Source of the DNA: Rhizobium sp. CF080
Lineage (GTDB): Bacteria; Pseudomonadota; Alphaproteobacteria; Rhizobiales; Rhizobiaceae
DNA length: 64,000 nt
Assembly: GCF_000282095.2 (NCBI RefSeq)
Contig: NZ_AKKC02000004.1
Span: 372,001-436,000, forward strand
Direction of reading: 5' to 3'
Part shown: positions 26,431 through 35,572 of the stretch, piece by piece
How the letters are laid out: each line of letters begins with the position of its first letter
Numbering within the stretch: the first letter of the stretch is position 1
Translations under genes and position numbers: made by a program
The notes under the pieces: model-generated
The model's database searches: none
Seen by the model: only the letters and a program-made list of their open reading frames with translations
Told to the model about the DNA's origin: nothing

Positions 26431-27657
26431 TTAGGCGAGCTCCACACGGCTGCTTGTTTTTGGACTTCCGAGCTTTCGGCCCAATTTTATCATCGGCAAC
26501 TCGACCCGGATGTAGGAGACCGAGGAGATGGCGAGAACGACCAGTCCGATGGCAGGCAAAAGCAGGAGGAAAATCGGGCCATCAATTGCATCCAGCAAGC
26601 CTGCTCGGCTGAGGTTATAATAGGAAAGCCACAGTGCCAAACCGTGAATCAGATAGACGCCGTAGCTGATGTCACCCAACCAGATCGCAGCGCGTGTTTT
26701 CAACAGGCCCCAAAGCGAACCGCCGCCAAGCACACTTAAGAATATCGCAAAGGTCGCCAGGAGATCCGGCACCACTGTGCCCTGCGGGGAAGTCGCCAGA
26801 ACAGGCAGGCAAAATAGCGCGGCGGCATGGAATGCCCGCGATGTTATCAAGCGCTTGCCCACGGAGTTATTGTAGATCAGGGATGCGGCGATACCGCACA
26901 GAAAATGTGCCGTGCAGAGCAGTTCCAAACCCAGGTCTCCGCGGATCCAGCCGTAAAGTGCAAGCGTGCCCAGGCCTGTGAGTACCCCCGTAAGGAGGGC
27001 CTTGCGGTTCATGAACCGCGACATCAGAAACAAGACTGGTAGTCCAAACAGATAGAACTGCCATTCGAACCGTAGAGACCAGTTCACGCCAGCGATCAAT
27101 GTCCAGCTTTTCTCAAATCCGTTGATATTGGGGCGGCCAACCGCGCCAAATAGCAGCCACTTCCCCAGTTGGCTTCCGAGCTTGCTGATCGGCACCAGCA
27201 CCTGGAATCCTGAAAGAGCGAAAATAACGGTAAACATTACCAGCATGACAAGGATGTATAGCGGCGCGAGCCGGAACAGCCGGGAGATATAAAGCGAACG
27301 CCAGTTCACTTTTCCCGTGATGCATTTCTCTGTAAACAGGAAGCCGGTGATCATGAAGAACAGTGCGACCGTCGTCTTTCCAAGTTGAAAGACGACAGCG
27401 TTATCGAGACCGTACCATACGCCGGAAGAAAAATAGCTGTATGCAGCCATGCTATGATGGAACATCACCCCATAGGCTAAAAGGCCGCGAAGCCCGTCGA
27501 GAGCGCCGTAGCGATTGCTTGATGCTGTTACGACAGGGCTTATCAGGGCTGACTTGACGGCAAGGCCGGATGCAAACATCATACACGCGTAGAAAAAGCA
27601 GAAAATGAGAAATGCTACGAGTGGAGATGTTGCTATACTCGAGACAACATTAACCAT
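26431..27657 (-). CDS. acyltransferase family 3 membrane protein
   Basis: A 408-residue protein with about 10-11 membrane helices. The family motif RYGALDGLRGLLAYGVMFHHS gives the catalytic-type His after the Arg-Gly helix, followed by ALFFMITGFLFTEKCI and YISRLFRLAPLYILV. It probably O-acylates a surface sugar. It is convergent with the OafA-SGNH gene (26 bases apart) and follows the MsbA-like exporter on the minus strand by about 70 bases. Base composition is fairly AT-rich, as in the rest of the locus. Confidence 0.85.
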   Translation of the reverse strand: MVNVVSSIATSPLVAFLIFCFFYACMMFASGLAVKSALISPVVTASSNRYGALDGLRGLLAYGVMFHHSMAAYSYFSSGVWYGLDNAVVFQLGKTTVALFFMITGFLFTEKCITGKVNWRSLYISRLFRLAPLYILVMLVMFTVIFALSGFQVLVPISKLGSQLGKWLLFGAVGRPNINGFEKSWTLIAGVNWSLRFEWQFYLFGLPVLFLMSRFMNRKALLTGVLTGLGTLALYGWIRGDLGLELLCTAHFLCGIAASLIYNNSVGKRLITSRAFHAAALFCLPVLATSPQGTVVPDLLATFAIFLSVLGGGSLWGLLKTRAAIWLGDISYGVYLIHGLALWLSYYNLSRAGLLDAIDGPIFLLLLPAIGLVVLAISSVSYIRVELPMIKLGRKLGSPKTSSRVELA

Positions 27658-27727
27658 TTTTTCTCGCCTTGTGCCCGCAGCACAGAAATGTTCGATTCAC
27701 CCGGCGTGGCAACGCTACGACTTTAAC

Positions 27728-29590
27728 TCATTCAACCGCGATCGTTTCAGACGACTGGAGGTTGTTCAGACGGGCGTAAAGACCATCTTTGCGCTTCGCC
27801 AACTCCTCGTGCGTGCCTTCTTCAACGGCCCGGCCTTCATGCATTACGATGATCTTGTCGGCGTTGACGACGGTCGACAGGCGATGCGCGATGACGACCA
27901 CGGTCCGTCCCTGCATAGCTGAATCGAGCGCCCTTTGTACGGCAGCTTCGGATTCGTTGTCGAGCGCGGAGGTGGCCTCATCGAGAAGAAGGATCGGGGC
28001 ATTGCGAACGAGTGCGCGCGCGATCGAAAGTCGCTGTCGCTGGCCGCCCGACAGCGTCATGCCATTTTCTCCGACCGGCGTTTCATAACCCTTGGGTTGC
28101 ATAAGGATGAAATCGTGGGCGTGGGCGAGGCGGGCCGCTTCCTCTACGTCGGCATCGGTTGCCTCCGGTCGTCCGTAGCGAATGTTGTCGCGGATCGTCC
28201 CTTCGAAAAGATACGGCTGCTGTGTCACGTAGGCCAAGGCGTGGCGCAGAGAGGCCTTGGTGACATTGGCGATGTCCTGCCCGTCGATCAGGATTTGGCC
28301 TTCCGAGGGATCGTAAAATCGCGGGATCAGCGAGATGATCGTCGACTTGCCGGCACCCGAGGGGCCGACAAGAGCGGTTGTCTTGCCGCCCTCTGCGATC
28401 AAATCGACACCCCGCAGGATCGGGGCGCCGGTGCCGTAGGCAAACACAACGCCCTTCAGCTCGATTTGCGCCTTGGTCACCGCGAGGTCAGGCGCATTGG
28501 GTTTTTCTCGCTGCAACGGCTGCATATCGAGTAGATGATAGATCATTCGTGCATTGATGACGGCCCGTTCGATTTGCACCTGCATTCTGGCGAGACGACG
28601 TGCCGGATCATAGGCCATCAACAGCGCGGTGATAAACGCGAAAAATGCACCGGGGGGAACGTTGTCATAGATGGATCGAAACGCCGCGTAGCCGATCACG
28701 CTTGAGATCGCAACACCTGCGAACGTCTCAGTCAGCGGTGCGGTGCGTTCCGAAAGCCGGGCAATACGGTTGCTTTGCCTTTCGGACGACTCGATTATGT
28801 TCCGAACCTTCTGTTCTAGCTGCTCCTCCATCGTGAACGCTTTGACTACCGTGATACCCTGGATCGTTTCCTGCATGGCACCAAGCACTTTGCTGCTCAC
28901 CTCGATGGCTTCGCGGGTTACGCTGCGCAGCCGTTGTGATACATAGCGAAGCGCAAAAATCAGCGGCGGAGCCACGGCAAACACGATCAGCGAGAGGACC
29001 CAGTCCTTCGACACCATCACGACAATCAGCGATACCAGGGTCAGCAGATCGCGGGCGGTCGACGTCACTGTCAGATTCAGGACATCTCTTATTCCACCAA
29101 TATTTTGGCTGACTTGCGCTGCAAGATGAGCGGAGCGCGCCTCCGCGAAAAACCCCACCGAAAGCTTCATGAGATGCGAATACAGACGCCGCTGGTAGCG
29201 TGCGACGATATTGTTGCCGATCTTGGAAAGCGTCACCGCCTGACCATAGGTCGCAAGGCCGCGAATGACGAAGGCCGCAAAAATCGTGGCGCAGATGCCC
29301 AGGACCATATCGGCACGCTTGTTGGCGAACGCCTCGTTGACCACGGATTCCATGATCCAGGCGGTAAAGGCGGTGGACATGGCTGTCGCAATGAGACAGA
29401 AAATCGCAAAGGCGTAGCCCCGGATATGATCCTTGCCGTTCTCGGCGATCACCCGCTTGAGGACGCTGGTTACGGTACCCGAGTCCAGATGGTGCTTCTT
29501 ACTTTTCTTGGCGTTCAATAGGTTTTCCCGCTCCGGCATGCTCGCCGGAAGTTTGCGCACATGCGGGCGTATTAAACGCTTGCCGTTCAT
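27728..29590 (-). CDS. MsbA-like ABC exporter (permease-ATPase fusion)
   Basis: A 620-residue half-transporter. Six membrane helices occupy about residues 55-340 (GYAFAIFCLIATAMSTAFTAW at the first). The ATPase domain shows Walker [16 protein letters not shown], signature LSGGQRQRLSIARAL, Walker B ILLLDEATSALD and the switch histidine in IAHRLST. It works as a homodimer to flip lipid A, lipid-linked glycan or another amphiphile out of the inner membrane. Its place next to glycan transferases and an acyltransferase supports a surface-glycolipid substrate, but this is inference. The N-terminus is basic and could start at Met18. Confidence 0.9.
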   Translation of the reverse strand: MNGKRLIRPHVRKLPASMPERENLLNAKKSKKHHLDSGTVTSVLKRVIAENGKDHIRGYAFAIFCLIATAMSTAFTAWIMESVVNEAFANKRADMVLGICATIFAAFVIRGLATYGQAVTLSKIGNNIVARYQRRLYSHLMKLSVGFFAEARSAHLAAQVSQNIGGIRDVLNLTVTSTARDLLTLVSLIVVMVSKDWVLSLIVFAVAPPLIFALRYVSQRLRSVTREAIEVSSKVLGAMQETIQGITVVKAFTMEEQLEQKVRNIIESSERQSNRIARLSERTAPLTETFAGVAISSVIGYAAFRSIYDNVPPGAFFAFITALLMAYDPARRLARMQVQIERAVINARMIYHLLDMQPLQREKPNAPDLAVTKAQIELKGVVFAYGTGAPILRGVDLIAEGGKTTALVGPSGAGKSTIISLIPRFYDPSEGQILIDGQDIANVTKASLRHALAYVTQQPYLFEGTIRDNIRYGRPEATDADVEEAARLAHAHDFILMQPKGYETPVGENGMTLSGGQRQRLSIARALVRNAPILLLDEATSALDNESEAAVQRALDSAMQGRTVVVIAHRLSTVVNADKIIVMHEGRAVEEGTHEELAKRKDGLYARLNNLQSSETIAVE

Positions 29591-29957
29591 TTTGCCACCT
29601 TCGGAAACACGATTCGGACTGCCTGTTGCATTCCCGCAAGGGCACGGTGGCGACTTGGCCCTGCGCAGAGCGCCCTGTGATTCAAAAGAGGAACCGTGTC
29701 ACAGGTTATATCTTCCGACGCTCGGCGAGAAACCGAAGCGTGGGGCCTCGGGTCTTCGTTCGATGGGGTTGCTACTGTTGAGCACCTTGAACGAGAGCGG
29801 AGGGACGGAACGACAGGAGCAACCCGCTGCTTGCATGGTATGCAAGGCCTCTAACGGGGAGGCCGCGATGGGGAACGACTACAGGACGGCGAGATGCGAA
29901 GCAGATCCATGCGACGGTTCACGCCTGGCACAAGCGAAAACCTCGTGGCCTCTCTGA
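29591..29957. other. gene-free stretch upstream of the exporter gene
   Basis: Both strands give only short or shadow frames without a credible ribosome site. It presumably contains the promoter of the minus-strand exporter gene. I see no repeat, RNA or mobile element in it. Confidence 0.5.
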
Positions 29958-29994
29958 CAAAAAGGCATGGGCGCTCCTCAAGAACGGCCCATGC
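29958..29994 (-). terminator. terminator after the small secreted protein gene
   Basis: Read on the minus strand, gcatgggc and gcccatgc form an 8-base-pair stem followed by CTTTTTG, about 45 bases after the stop of the gene at 30040-30426. Confidence 0.65.
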
Positions 29995-30039
29995 ATCTCC
30001 CAATAACCAGCCCAATACGGAGCGCGACTAGAACGGGTC

Positions 30040-30426
30040 CTAGTTGGAGCGCTCACAGTCAGGAGCAGTGGAAATTCGAACGCCGTCGGGACGACCGCGA
30101 TTGCCGCCCCGCTTCCCGTAACCGTCGATATCATAATAAGCGCGGTTCACCGACCTTATACGCGGATCATCGAGATATCTTGAAGCTGCGGCCAAAGCCT
30201 GGCGGGGGCTGCAACCCGGTCGGTATCTGCGCTCAGATCGCCGATCTTCGCGATATCGCCGGTCGTCGTCGCGATAGTAGCGCCTGTCGTCGTCCGGTCT
30301 TCCGATCCGAACGCCCCCGTCGCGCAGGTTGAATTCCACTTGGGCCGCTGCCGGTCCAGGCAGGATGCTTGTCCCCAAAAGCAAGACCGACATGCCCGCC
30401 AGCACAGCAAACTGTTTCGCTTTCAT
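30040..30426 (-). CDS. small secreted Arg/Asp/Tyr-rich protein
   Basis: About 128 residues, start fixed by GGAGGAAGAA before the ATG at 30426. A signal peptide (MKAKQFAVLAGMSVLLLGTS ... AAA) precedes a strongly charged stretch of Asp, Arg and Tyr (DDDRRYYRDDDRRYREDRR) and a conserved-looking end with two cysteines (RPGCSPRQALAAASRYLDD ... TAPDC). Related short secreted proteins are common in rhizobia and have no known function. The two Cys may form a disulfide. Confidence 0.75.
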   Translation of the reverse strand: MKAKQFAVLAGMSVLLLGTSILPGPAAAQVEFNLRDGGVRIGRPDDDRRYYRDDDRRYREDRRSERRYRPGCSPRQALAAASRYLDDPRIRSVNRAYYDIDGYGKRGGNRGRPDGVRISTAPDCERSN

Positions 30427-30679
30427 TTCTTCCTCCAATGTTGGGCCCCACATATAGCCTTATCAAGATGAACAGGAGCACAACAAATTCATCCTTCTAC
30501 TCAGTGGGCGTTTGCCTGCCGGGAAAACTAAAGCGATCGGCACAATGTTCCATTGGTGAAAATACGTAGCCCTACGCCAAAATTGGGTGGAGGTATCCTC
30601 CTGCGCATCGCAACGCGCGCTCGCGTTAGGTTTGAGGCCAAAGCGGGCGCGCAACAATAGTGAAACCATGGGGATGGAA

Positions 30680-30754
30680 TGGTGCTGCTAGAGAGATTTG
30701 AACTCTCGGCCTCTCCCTTACCAAGGGAGTGCTCTACCCCTGAGCTATAGCAGC
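30680..30754 (-). tRNA. tRNA-Thr (anticodon GGT)
   Basis: On the minus strand the sequence folds as a full cloverleaf: acceptor GCTGCTA/TAGCAGC, D-arm AGCTCAGGGGTAGAGC, anticodon stem CTCCC/GGGAG with loop TTGGTAA (anticodon GGT), T-arm with GTTCAAATC, discriminator A and an encoded CCA (30680-30682). Confidence 0.95.
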
Positions 30755-30906
30755 GTCAGCCGGCGCGAAAGACCCGCGTCGTCGGCAGCGGCCTATTGCC
30801 ATAGGTTCACCGGCAGCGCAAGCAGCAAATTCCAAGTTCTTTGTCGATGGCTGAGGAAAACATCGCTTCGGCTTTCAAGAATCCCGGTTTTTGGGTATGG
30901 AGAGCC

Positions 30907-31137
30907 ATGGCGAACGACAACGAACTGCACGATTCTGACGGCGGAGAGACAGGCGAAAGCCGGGGAGACCGGCACCGCAAGGCTATGCAAGCGCGCGAGG
31001 AACAGCGCAAAGCGAAGGCCGCGGCCAAGCTTCGCGAGAATCTGATGCGTCGCAAGACCCAGGCCCGCGCCCGCCGGGCCGGCGAGGAGGATTCGACCCA
31101 AGGGCTGCCTGCCGCAAAAACGGACGAATCATTGTAG
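30907..31137 (+). CDS. 76-residue highly charged protein upstream of murA
   Basis: Start at the ATG 30907 (MANDNELHDSDGGETG); the open frame continues to 30841. The middle is a helical, Arg/Lys/Ala/Glu-rich segment (HRKAMQAREEQRKAKAAAKL) that may form a coiled coil or bind nucleic acid. Short proteins of this kind are found before murA in Rhizobiaceae. No function can be assigned. Confidence 0.65.
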   Translation: MANDNELHDSDGGETGESRGDRHRKAMQAREEQRKAKAAAKLRENLMRRKTQARARRAGEEDSTQGLPAAKTDESL

Positions 31138-31249
31138 CTTATGCGCCGAGACAGGCTATTCGGGCAGGCCATTTTAGCAATCATTGAAGCAGCGGCGGAT
31201 TTCGTCTAAGGACGCCTCCTTTCGCGCTCAGAAGGAAGAGTTACAACTT

Positions 31250-32542
31250 ATGGATCGCATCAGAATTGTAGGCGGCAACGAACTCAAGGGCACCATTCCG
31301 ATCTCGGGAGCGAAGAATGCCGCTCTGCCGCTGATGATCGCCTCCCTTCTGACGAGCGATACGCTGACGCTCGAGAACGTGCCGCATCTGGCCGATGTGG
31401 AACAGCTCCTGCGCATTCTCGGCAATCACGGTGTCGACGTCGCCGTCAACGGCCGCCGCGAGCGCCAGGAAGAGGGCTATTCGCGCACCATCAACTTCAC
31501 CTGCCGCACCATCGTCGATACGACCGCCCCTTATGAGCTGGTCTCGAAGATGCGCGCCAGCTTCTGGGTCATCGGGCCGCTTCTCGCCCGCGAGGGCCAG
31601 GCGCGCGTTTCGCTGCCGGGCGGCTGCGCCATCGGCACGCGTCCGGTCGATCTCTTCCTCGAAGGCCTGCAGACGCTCGGCGCCACGCTGGAGGTCGACG
31701 GCGGTTACGTGAACGCCACGGCCCCCAAGGGCGGTCTGATCGGTGCCACTTACGTCTTCCCGAAGGTCTCCGTCGGGGCCACCCATGTGATGATGATGGC
31801 TGCGACGCTCGCCCGCGGCACGACGGTGATCGAAAACGCCGCCCGTGAGCCGGAGGTCGTCGATCTCGCCAAGTGCCTGACCGCCATGGGCGCCAGGATT
31901 TCCGGCGCCGGAACCCGGACCATCACCATCGAGGGCGTCACGTCGCTCTCCGGCGCGCGCCACCGCGTCCTGCCGGACCGCATCGAGACCGGCACCTATG
32001 CCATGGCGGTTGCCATGGCCGGCGGCGATGTCCTGCTGGAAGGCACTGAAGCCTCGCTGCTCGACAACGCGCTCGATACGCTGCGTTTGGCCGGCGCCCA
32101 TATCACCGAGACGGAAACCGGCCTGCGCGTCGTGCGCAACGGCAACGGCATCCAGCCGGTCGACATCACCACCGAGCCTTTCCCCGGCTTCCCGACCGAC
32201 CTGCAGGCGCAGTTCATGGCGCTGATGACCCGTTCCTCGGGCGTCTCGAACATTACCGAGACGATTTTCGAGAACCGCTTCATGCACGTGCAGGAGCTTG
32301 CCCGCCTCGGCGCCAGGATCTCGCTGTCCGGCCAGAAGGCGCGGGTCGAAGGCGTGCCCCGGCTGAAGGGCGCCCCGGTCATGGCGACCGACCTGCGCGC
32401 GTCGGTGTCGCTGGTCATCGCCGGCCTTGCCGCCGAAGGCGAGACCATGGTCAGCCGCGTCTATCACCTGGACCGCGGTTTCGAGCGGCTGGAAGAAAAG
32501 CTCACCCGCTGCGGAGCGGTGGTCGAACGCGTCAGCGACTGA
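31250..32542 (+). CDS. murA: UDP-N-acetylglucosamine 1-carboxyvinyltransferase
   Basis: 430 residues, the usual MurA length. It starts [20 protein letters not shown] followed by AKNAALPLM, and carries the catalytic cysteine (Cys126) in [15 protein letters not shown], plus [12 protein letters not shown] and [19 protein letters not shown] near the end. It transfers enolpyruvate from PEP to UDP-GlcNAc, the first committed step of peptidoglycan synthesis, and having Cys at this position it should be sensitive to fosfomycin. The ATG at 31250 is chosen by family alignment and the aaggaag site upstream. A terminator follows. Confidence 0.97.
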   Translation: MDRIRIVGGNELKGTIPISGAKNAALPLMIASLLTSDTLTLENVPHLADVEQLLRILGNHGVDVAVNGRRERQEEGYSRTINFTCRTIVDTTAPYELVSKMRASFWVIGPLLAREGQARVSLPGGCAIGTRPVDLFLEGLQTLGATLEVDGGYVNATAPKGGLIGATYVFPKVSVGATHVMMMAATLARGTTVIENAAREPEVVDLAKCLTAMGARISGAGTRTITIEGVTSLSGARHRVLPDRIETGTYAMAVAMAGGDVLLEGTEASLLDNALDTLRLAGAHITETETGLRVVRNGNGIQPVDITTEPFPGFPTDLQAQFMALMTRSSGVSNITETIFENRFMHVQELARLGARISLSGQKARVEGVPRLKGAPVMATDLRASVSLVIAGLAAEGETMVSRVYHLDRGFERLEEKLTRCGAVVERVSD

Positions 32543-32568
32543 TCGTTCCGAAAGGCCGATATTTTGCG

Positions 32569-32605
32569 AAGGACGGTAGGGGCATTGCCCTTGCCGTCCT
32601 TTTTT
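32569..32605 (+). terminator. rho-independent terminator after murA
   Basis: aaggacgg pairs with ccgtcctt, with additional inner pairing aggg/ccct, and runs directly into TTTTTT, 26 bases after the murA stop. Confidence 0.85.
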
Positions 32606-32682
32606 GCATTTCTATCTCTTGCATACGCCCATCTTTGATCCCGCCTCATATTGTTTGATCCGGCACCCACGGAGATTTTCCC

Positions 32683-33525
32683 ATGACCGATGCTTTAGCC
32701 CCCGTCTGGTTCATCACCGGCTGCTCCACCGGCTTCGGCCGCGAGCTTGCCAAGCTGACGATCGATCGCGGCTGGCCGACCGTGGTGACCGCCCGCGGCA
32801 AGGATCGCGTCGCGGATCTGGCCGATGGCAAGGATCATGTTCTGGCGCTTGATCTCGACGTGACGGACATGAAGCAGATTTCCGATGCGGTCGCCGCCGC
32901 CGAACAGAAATTCGGCCGCATCGACGTGCTGGTCAACAATGCCGGCTATGGCTATCAGGCCTCGGTCGAGGAAGGCGAGGAGGACGAGATCCGGGCGATG
33001 TTCGACGCCAATGTCTTCGGCCTGTTCGCCATGACCCGCGCCGTGCTGCCCGGCATGCGTGCGCGGCGCAAGGGCCACATCCTCAACATCACCTCGATGG
33101 CCGGCTTCATGGGCCTTCCGAGCTCCGGCTATTATGCGGCGAGCAAACATGCAGTCGAAGGGTTTTCCGATGCGCTCGCCCATGAAGGCGCGCCGCTCGG
33201 CATCAAGGTGACCTGCGTCGAGCCCGGCCCGTTCCGCACCGACTGGGCCGGCCGCTCGCTGAAGCAGACGCCGAGCAGGATCGCCGACTATGCCGAAACC
33301 GCCGCCGCCCGCATGGGCGCGACATCCGGCTATAGCGGCCGCCAGCCGGGCGATCCGGTGCGCGCCGGCGAGGCGATGATCGCCGCCACCGAGGCGGACC
33401 AGGCGCCTCGCCACCTGGTATTAGGCGCCATCTGCTATAACGGCGTCACCCAGAAGCTGAAGGAGCGGCTGGCCCAGATCGAGCTCTGGGAGGAAATCAG
33501 CCTTTCCGCAGATTTTCCCAGCTGA
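32683..33525 (+). CDS. short-chain dehydrogenase/reductase
   Basis: 280 residues, classical SDR. The cofactor loop is WFITGCSTGFGRELAK, followed by the NNAGYG strand, the catalytic Ser in LNITSMAGFMGLP and the YYAASKHAVEGF motif (Tyr-x3-Lys), then the PGPFRTDW loop. It oxidises or reduces an alcohol/carbonyl with NAD(P)(H). The C-terminal region is typical of the oxidoreductase subgroup near 280 residues. It stands alone downstream of the murA terminator and gives no substrate clue. Confidence 0.9.
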   Translation: MTDALAPVWFITGCSTGFGRELAKLTIDRGWPTVVTARGKDRVADLADGKDHVLALDLDVTDMKQISDAVAAAEQKFGRIDVLVNNAGYGYQASVEEGEEDEIRAMFDANVFGLFAMTRAVLPGMRARRKGHILNITSMAGFMGLPSSGYYAASKHAVEGFSDALAHEGAPLGIKVTCVEPGPFRTDWAGRSLKQTPSRIADYAETAAARMGATSGYSGRQPGDPVRAGEAMIAATEADQAPRHLVLGAICYNGVTQKLKERLAQIELWEEISLSADFPS

Positions 33526-33578
33526 ATGTCGGGGGCGGGGGCGAATGGTGCCCCTTTGCAGTCATCGATTGCATGATG

Positions 33579-34220
33579 TCAGCGGATTGAGCTGAGCGTC
33601 GCGATTTCAGGACCTGATGCTGACGCTATCCAGGATGCAGCACAAACAGGCTTCTCGAATTGAGCGAAGACCGATCCGTTGGTTATATGGCGGCACACTG
33701 CATTTGGGTCGGTGGCATCGAAGTCGCTATCGATCTGTTCAACCCGGGGAAGGGGGAACTCATAGGTCGTAATATATGCGAGCTGGCCAGGCTTGGCCTC
33801 TATCGGCATGACCGATAGGCTGGTGGCGGTGATAGTGCCGAGCCACAGCTTGTCTTCGGCAAGGTCGACCAAACCACAGATTCGAGGCGTATCGTGCTGG
33901 TCGAACTCGCGATCCAGGCCAACGAGGACGCTGGCTATCGCATCTCGCGGGTTGTTCCCTGCCTTCAGCCGCTCATAAATTGGTCGGGTGTGGGTGCCGT
34001 TGCTGACCACGGCAAAACGCGCATTCCAAATCAAACATTCATAGGCGATGTAAGGGCTGTCTGACATCGCGTCGGCGCTTCCGGGCTGGGCAATGATTTG
34101 CACCGTGTCGCCGAGCTTTTCTGCGTTCCGGTTTGGGAATGACCTGCTCGACACTCTGTAGGCGGCGACGAGATCCCCTTTTCGACTGCGACCTACTCCA
34201 ACAATTCGACCAACATACAT
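33579..34220 (-). CDS. purO: archaeal-type IMP cyclohydrolase (PurO family)
   Basis: About 213 residues from the ATG at 34220 (AGGAG 11 bases upstream). The translation closely follows the archaeal PurO pattern: MYVGRIVGVGRSRKG, VAAYRVSSRSFPNRNAEKL, the segment DSPYIAYECL, VVSNGTHTRPIYERLKAG, RDAIASVLVGLD, HDTPRICGLVD and a final CAASWIASASGPEIATL. PurO closes FAICAR to IMP, the last step of purine synthesis, a job normally done in bacteria by the unrelated PurH. The gene is isolated from any pur genes, between an SDR and an HxlR regulator. Either it is an extra enzyme or it acts on a related substrate. Confidence 0.85.
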   Translation of the reverse strand: MYVGRIVGVGRSRKGDLVAAYRVSSRSFPNRNAEKLGDTVQIIAQPGSADAMSDSPYIAYECLIWNARFAVVSNGTHTRPIYERLKAGNNPRDAIASVLVGLDREFDQHDTPRICGLVDLAEDKLWLGTITATSLSVMPIEAKPGQLAYITTYEFPLPRVEQIDSDFDATDPNAVCRHITNGSVFAQFEKPVCAASWIASASGPEIATLSSIR

Positions 34221-34358
34221 CTCAAAAATTCTCCTAAGCCAATATGGCGGCCATCGTAGCAACGACCCGTCAGCCTGCCCAGATTGCTTATTTCGAAATA
34301 CACCACTGACTTTTCGTCCGTCGTCAGGTGGCCACAGCATCGGCCGCGCGGGATCGGT

Positions 34359-34727
34359 TCAGGACTGACGGGCGTCGTAGTGAACGCGGTTGTCCTCGAT
34401 TTCTGCCCGATGCGTAGCCGCCCAATCGGCGAGTTGCCGCACCGTTTCCGAGAGAGAGTGCCCGAGCGGCGTCAGCGTGTATTCGACCTGTGGCGGGGTG
34501 CTGTGGCGAACGGTTCTTTCGACCATGCCGTCGCGGTCCAGCGTCTTGAGCGTCCTCGTCAGCATCTGCTGCGAAATGCCGCCGACCTGCCGCTTCAGCT
34601 CGTTGAACCGTAGGGCACCCAGCCGAAGCGATACGACGACCTGGATCGTCCATTTGTCGCCGACCCGGCTGAGGATTTCACTCACGCCTCTGCAATCGGC
34701 TTCCGTGTGCGAAACAGTCACATCCAT
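34359..34727 (-). CDS. HxlR-family transcriptional regulator
   Basis: About 122 residues; the ATG at 34727 has GGGAG at proper distance, while the frame stays open to 34763. The HxlR winged helix is clear: CRGVSEILSRVGDKWTIQVV, LRFNELKRQVGGISQQMLTRTLKTLDRDGMV and VEYTLTPLGHSL. These regulators often respond to reactive electrophiles or oxidants, frequently through the N-terminal cysteine, which is present here (EADC). It is divergent from a glutathione S-transferase gene (125 bases apart), the probable target. Confidence 0.92.
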   Translation of the reverse strand: MDVTVSHTEADCRGVSEILSRVGDKWTIQVVVSLRLGALRFNELKRQVGGISQQMLTRTLKTLDRDGMVERTVRHSTPPQVEYTLTPLGHSLSETVRQLADWAATHRAEIEDNRVHYDARQS

Positions 34728-34852
34728 CTGACCAACTCCCAAAGATATGCTTTTGACGGGCATTTTTAGGTCACATAAATGCTCGTGGTCAACATTGTAG
34801 ACCTTGTCTCTGACCAGAAACGTCGGGATGGGTCCACCACAAGGAGACCACC

Positions 34853-35437
34853 ATGAACCTTTTCTATTATCCGGCCGCCTGCAGTCTGGCCGATCACATT
34901 GCGCTCATCGAGACCGGGCTTCCCTACAAGCTCCTCAGCATCAACCGTGAGAAGAAGACCGAGGACGGTCGCGATTTCCTGTCCATCAACCCAAAGGGCT
35001 ATATCCCGACCCTCGAGCTGGAAGACGGCGTGTTTCTTACGGAGAACCCCGTCATTCTGAACTACATCGCCGAAAAGAGCGGCAAGCTTCTTCCGAAAGA
35101 CGGCATGATCCGGTGGCGGGCGCTCGAGGCTCTCGCTTTCATGGCATCCGAAATCCATGCAAGCTACCAGCCCTTCTTCAGGGACTTCCCGGAGCCGGAA
35201 AAAGTGCGGGCCCGCGAAAAGCTGGTGAAAGCCTTCGCCATCCTCGCCGACCAGATGGGTGACAAGCAATTCCTGGTGAGCGACGAGATGACGATCGCGG
35301 ACTGCTACCTGTTCTGGGTCCTGATGGTCGCGCCCAAGAGCGGCGTCGAACTGCCGGAAAGCCTCGCCAAGTGCTTCGACCGCATGCGGGCGCTACCCTC
35401 CGTGATCCAGGCGTTCGCCGAAGAAGGCCTCGGCTGA
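34853..35437 (+). CDS. glutathione S-transferase
   Basis: 194 residues, bacterial (beta-like) GST. The thioredoxin-fold N-terminal domain reads MNLFYYPAACSLADHIALIE, followed by the glutathione-binding NPKGYIPTLELEDG and LTENPVILNYIAE; the helical C-terminal domain contains MTIADCYLFWVL, the conserved N-capping region. It conjugates glutathione to electrophiles or reduces disulfides. The gene has AAGGAGA before its ATG and is divergent from the HxlR regulator. Confidence 0.92.
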   Translation: MNLFYYPAACSLADHIALIETGLPYKLLSINREKKTEDGRDFLSINPKGYIPTLELEDGVFLTENPVILNYIAEKSGKLLPKDGMIRWRALEALAFMASEIHASYQPFFRDFPEPEKVRAREKLVKAFAILADQMGDKQFLVSDEMTIADCYLFWVLMVAPKSGVELPESLAKCFDRMRALPSVIQAFAEEGLG

Positions 35438-35572
35438 TCGGGTGGCGGTCCTGAACTGACCGCCCACGTTCCGGGCCAGGCGCATCGCGATAAGCGGTCC
35501 GTCTGGTCTGGAAGGGCACGCCTGAACCGATGGCCATGGAGTTTAAGCGACCGTTTCGAACGCAAAACCCTG

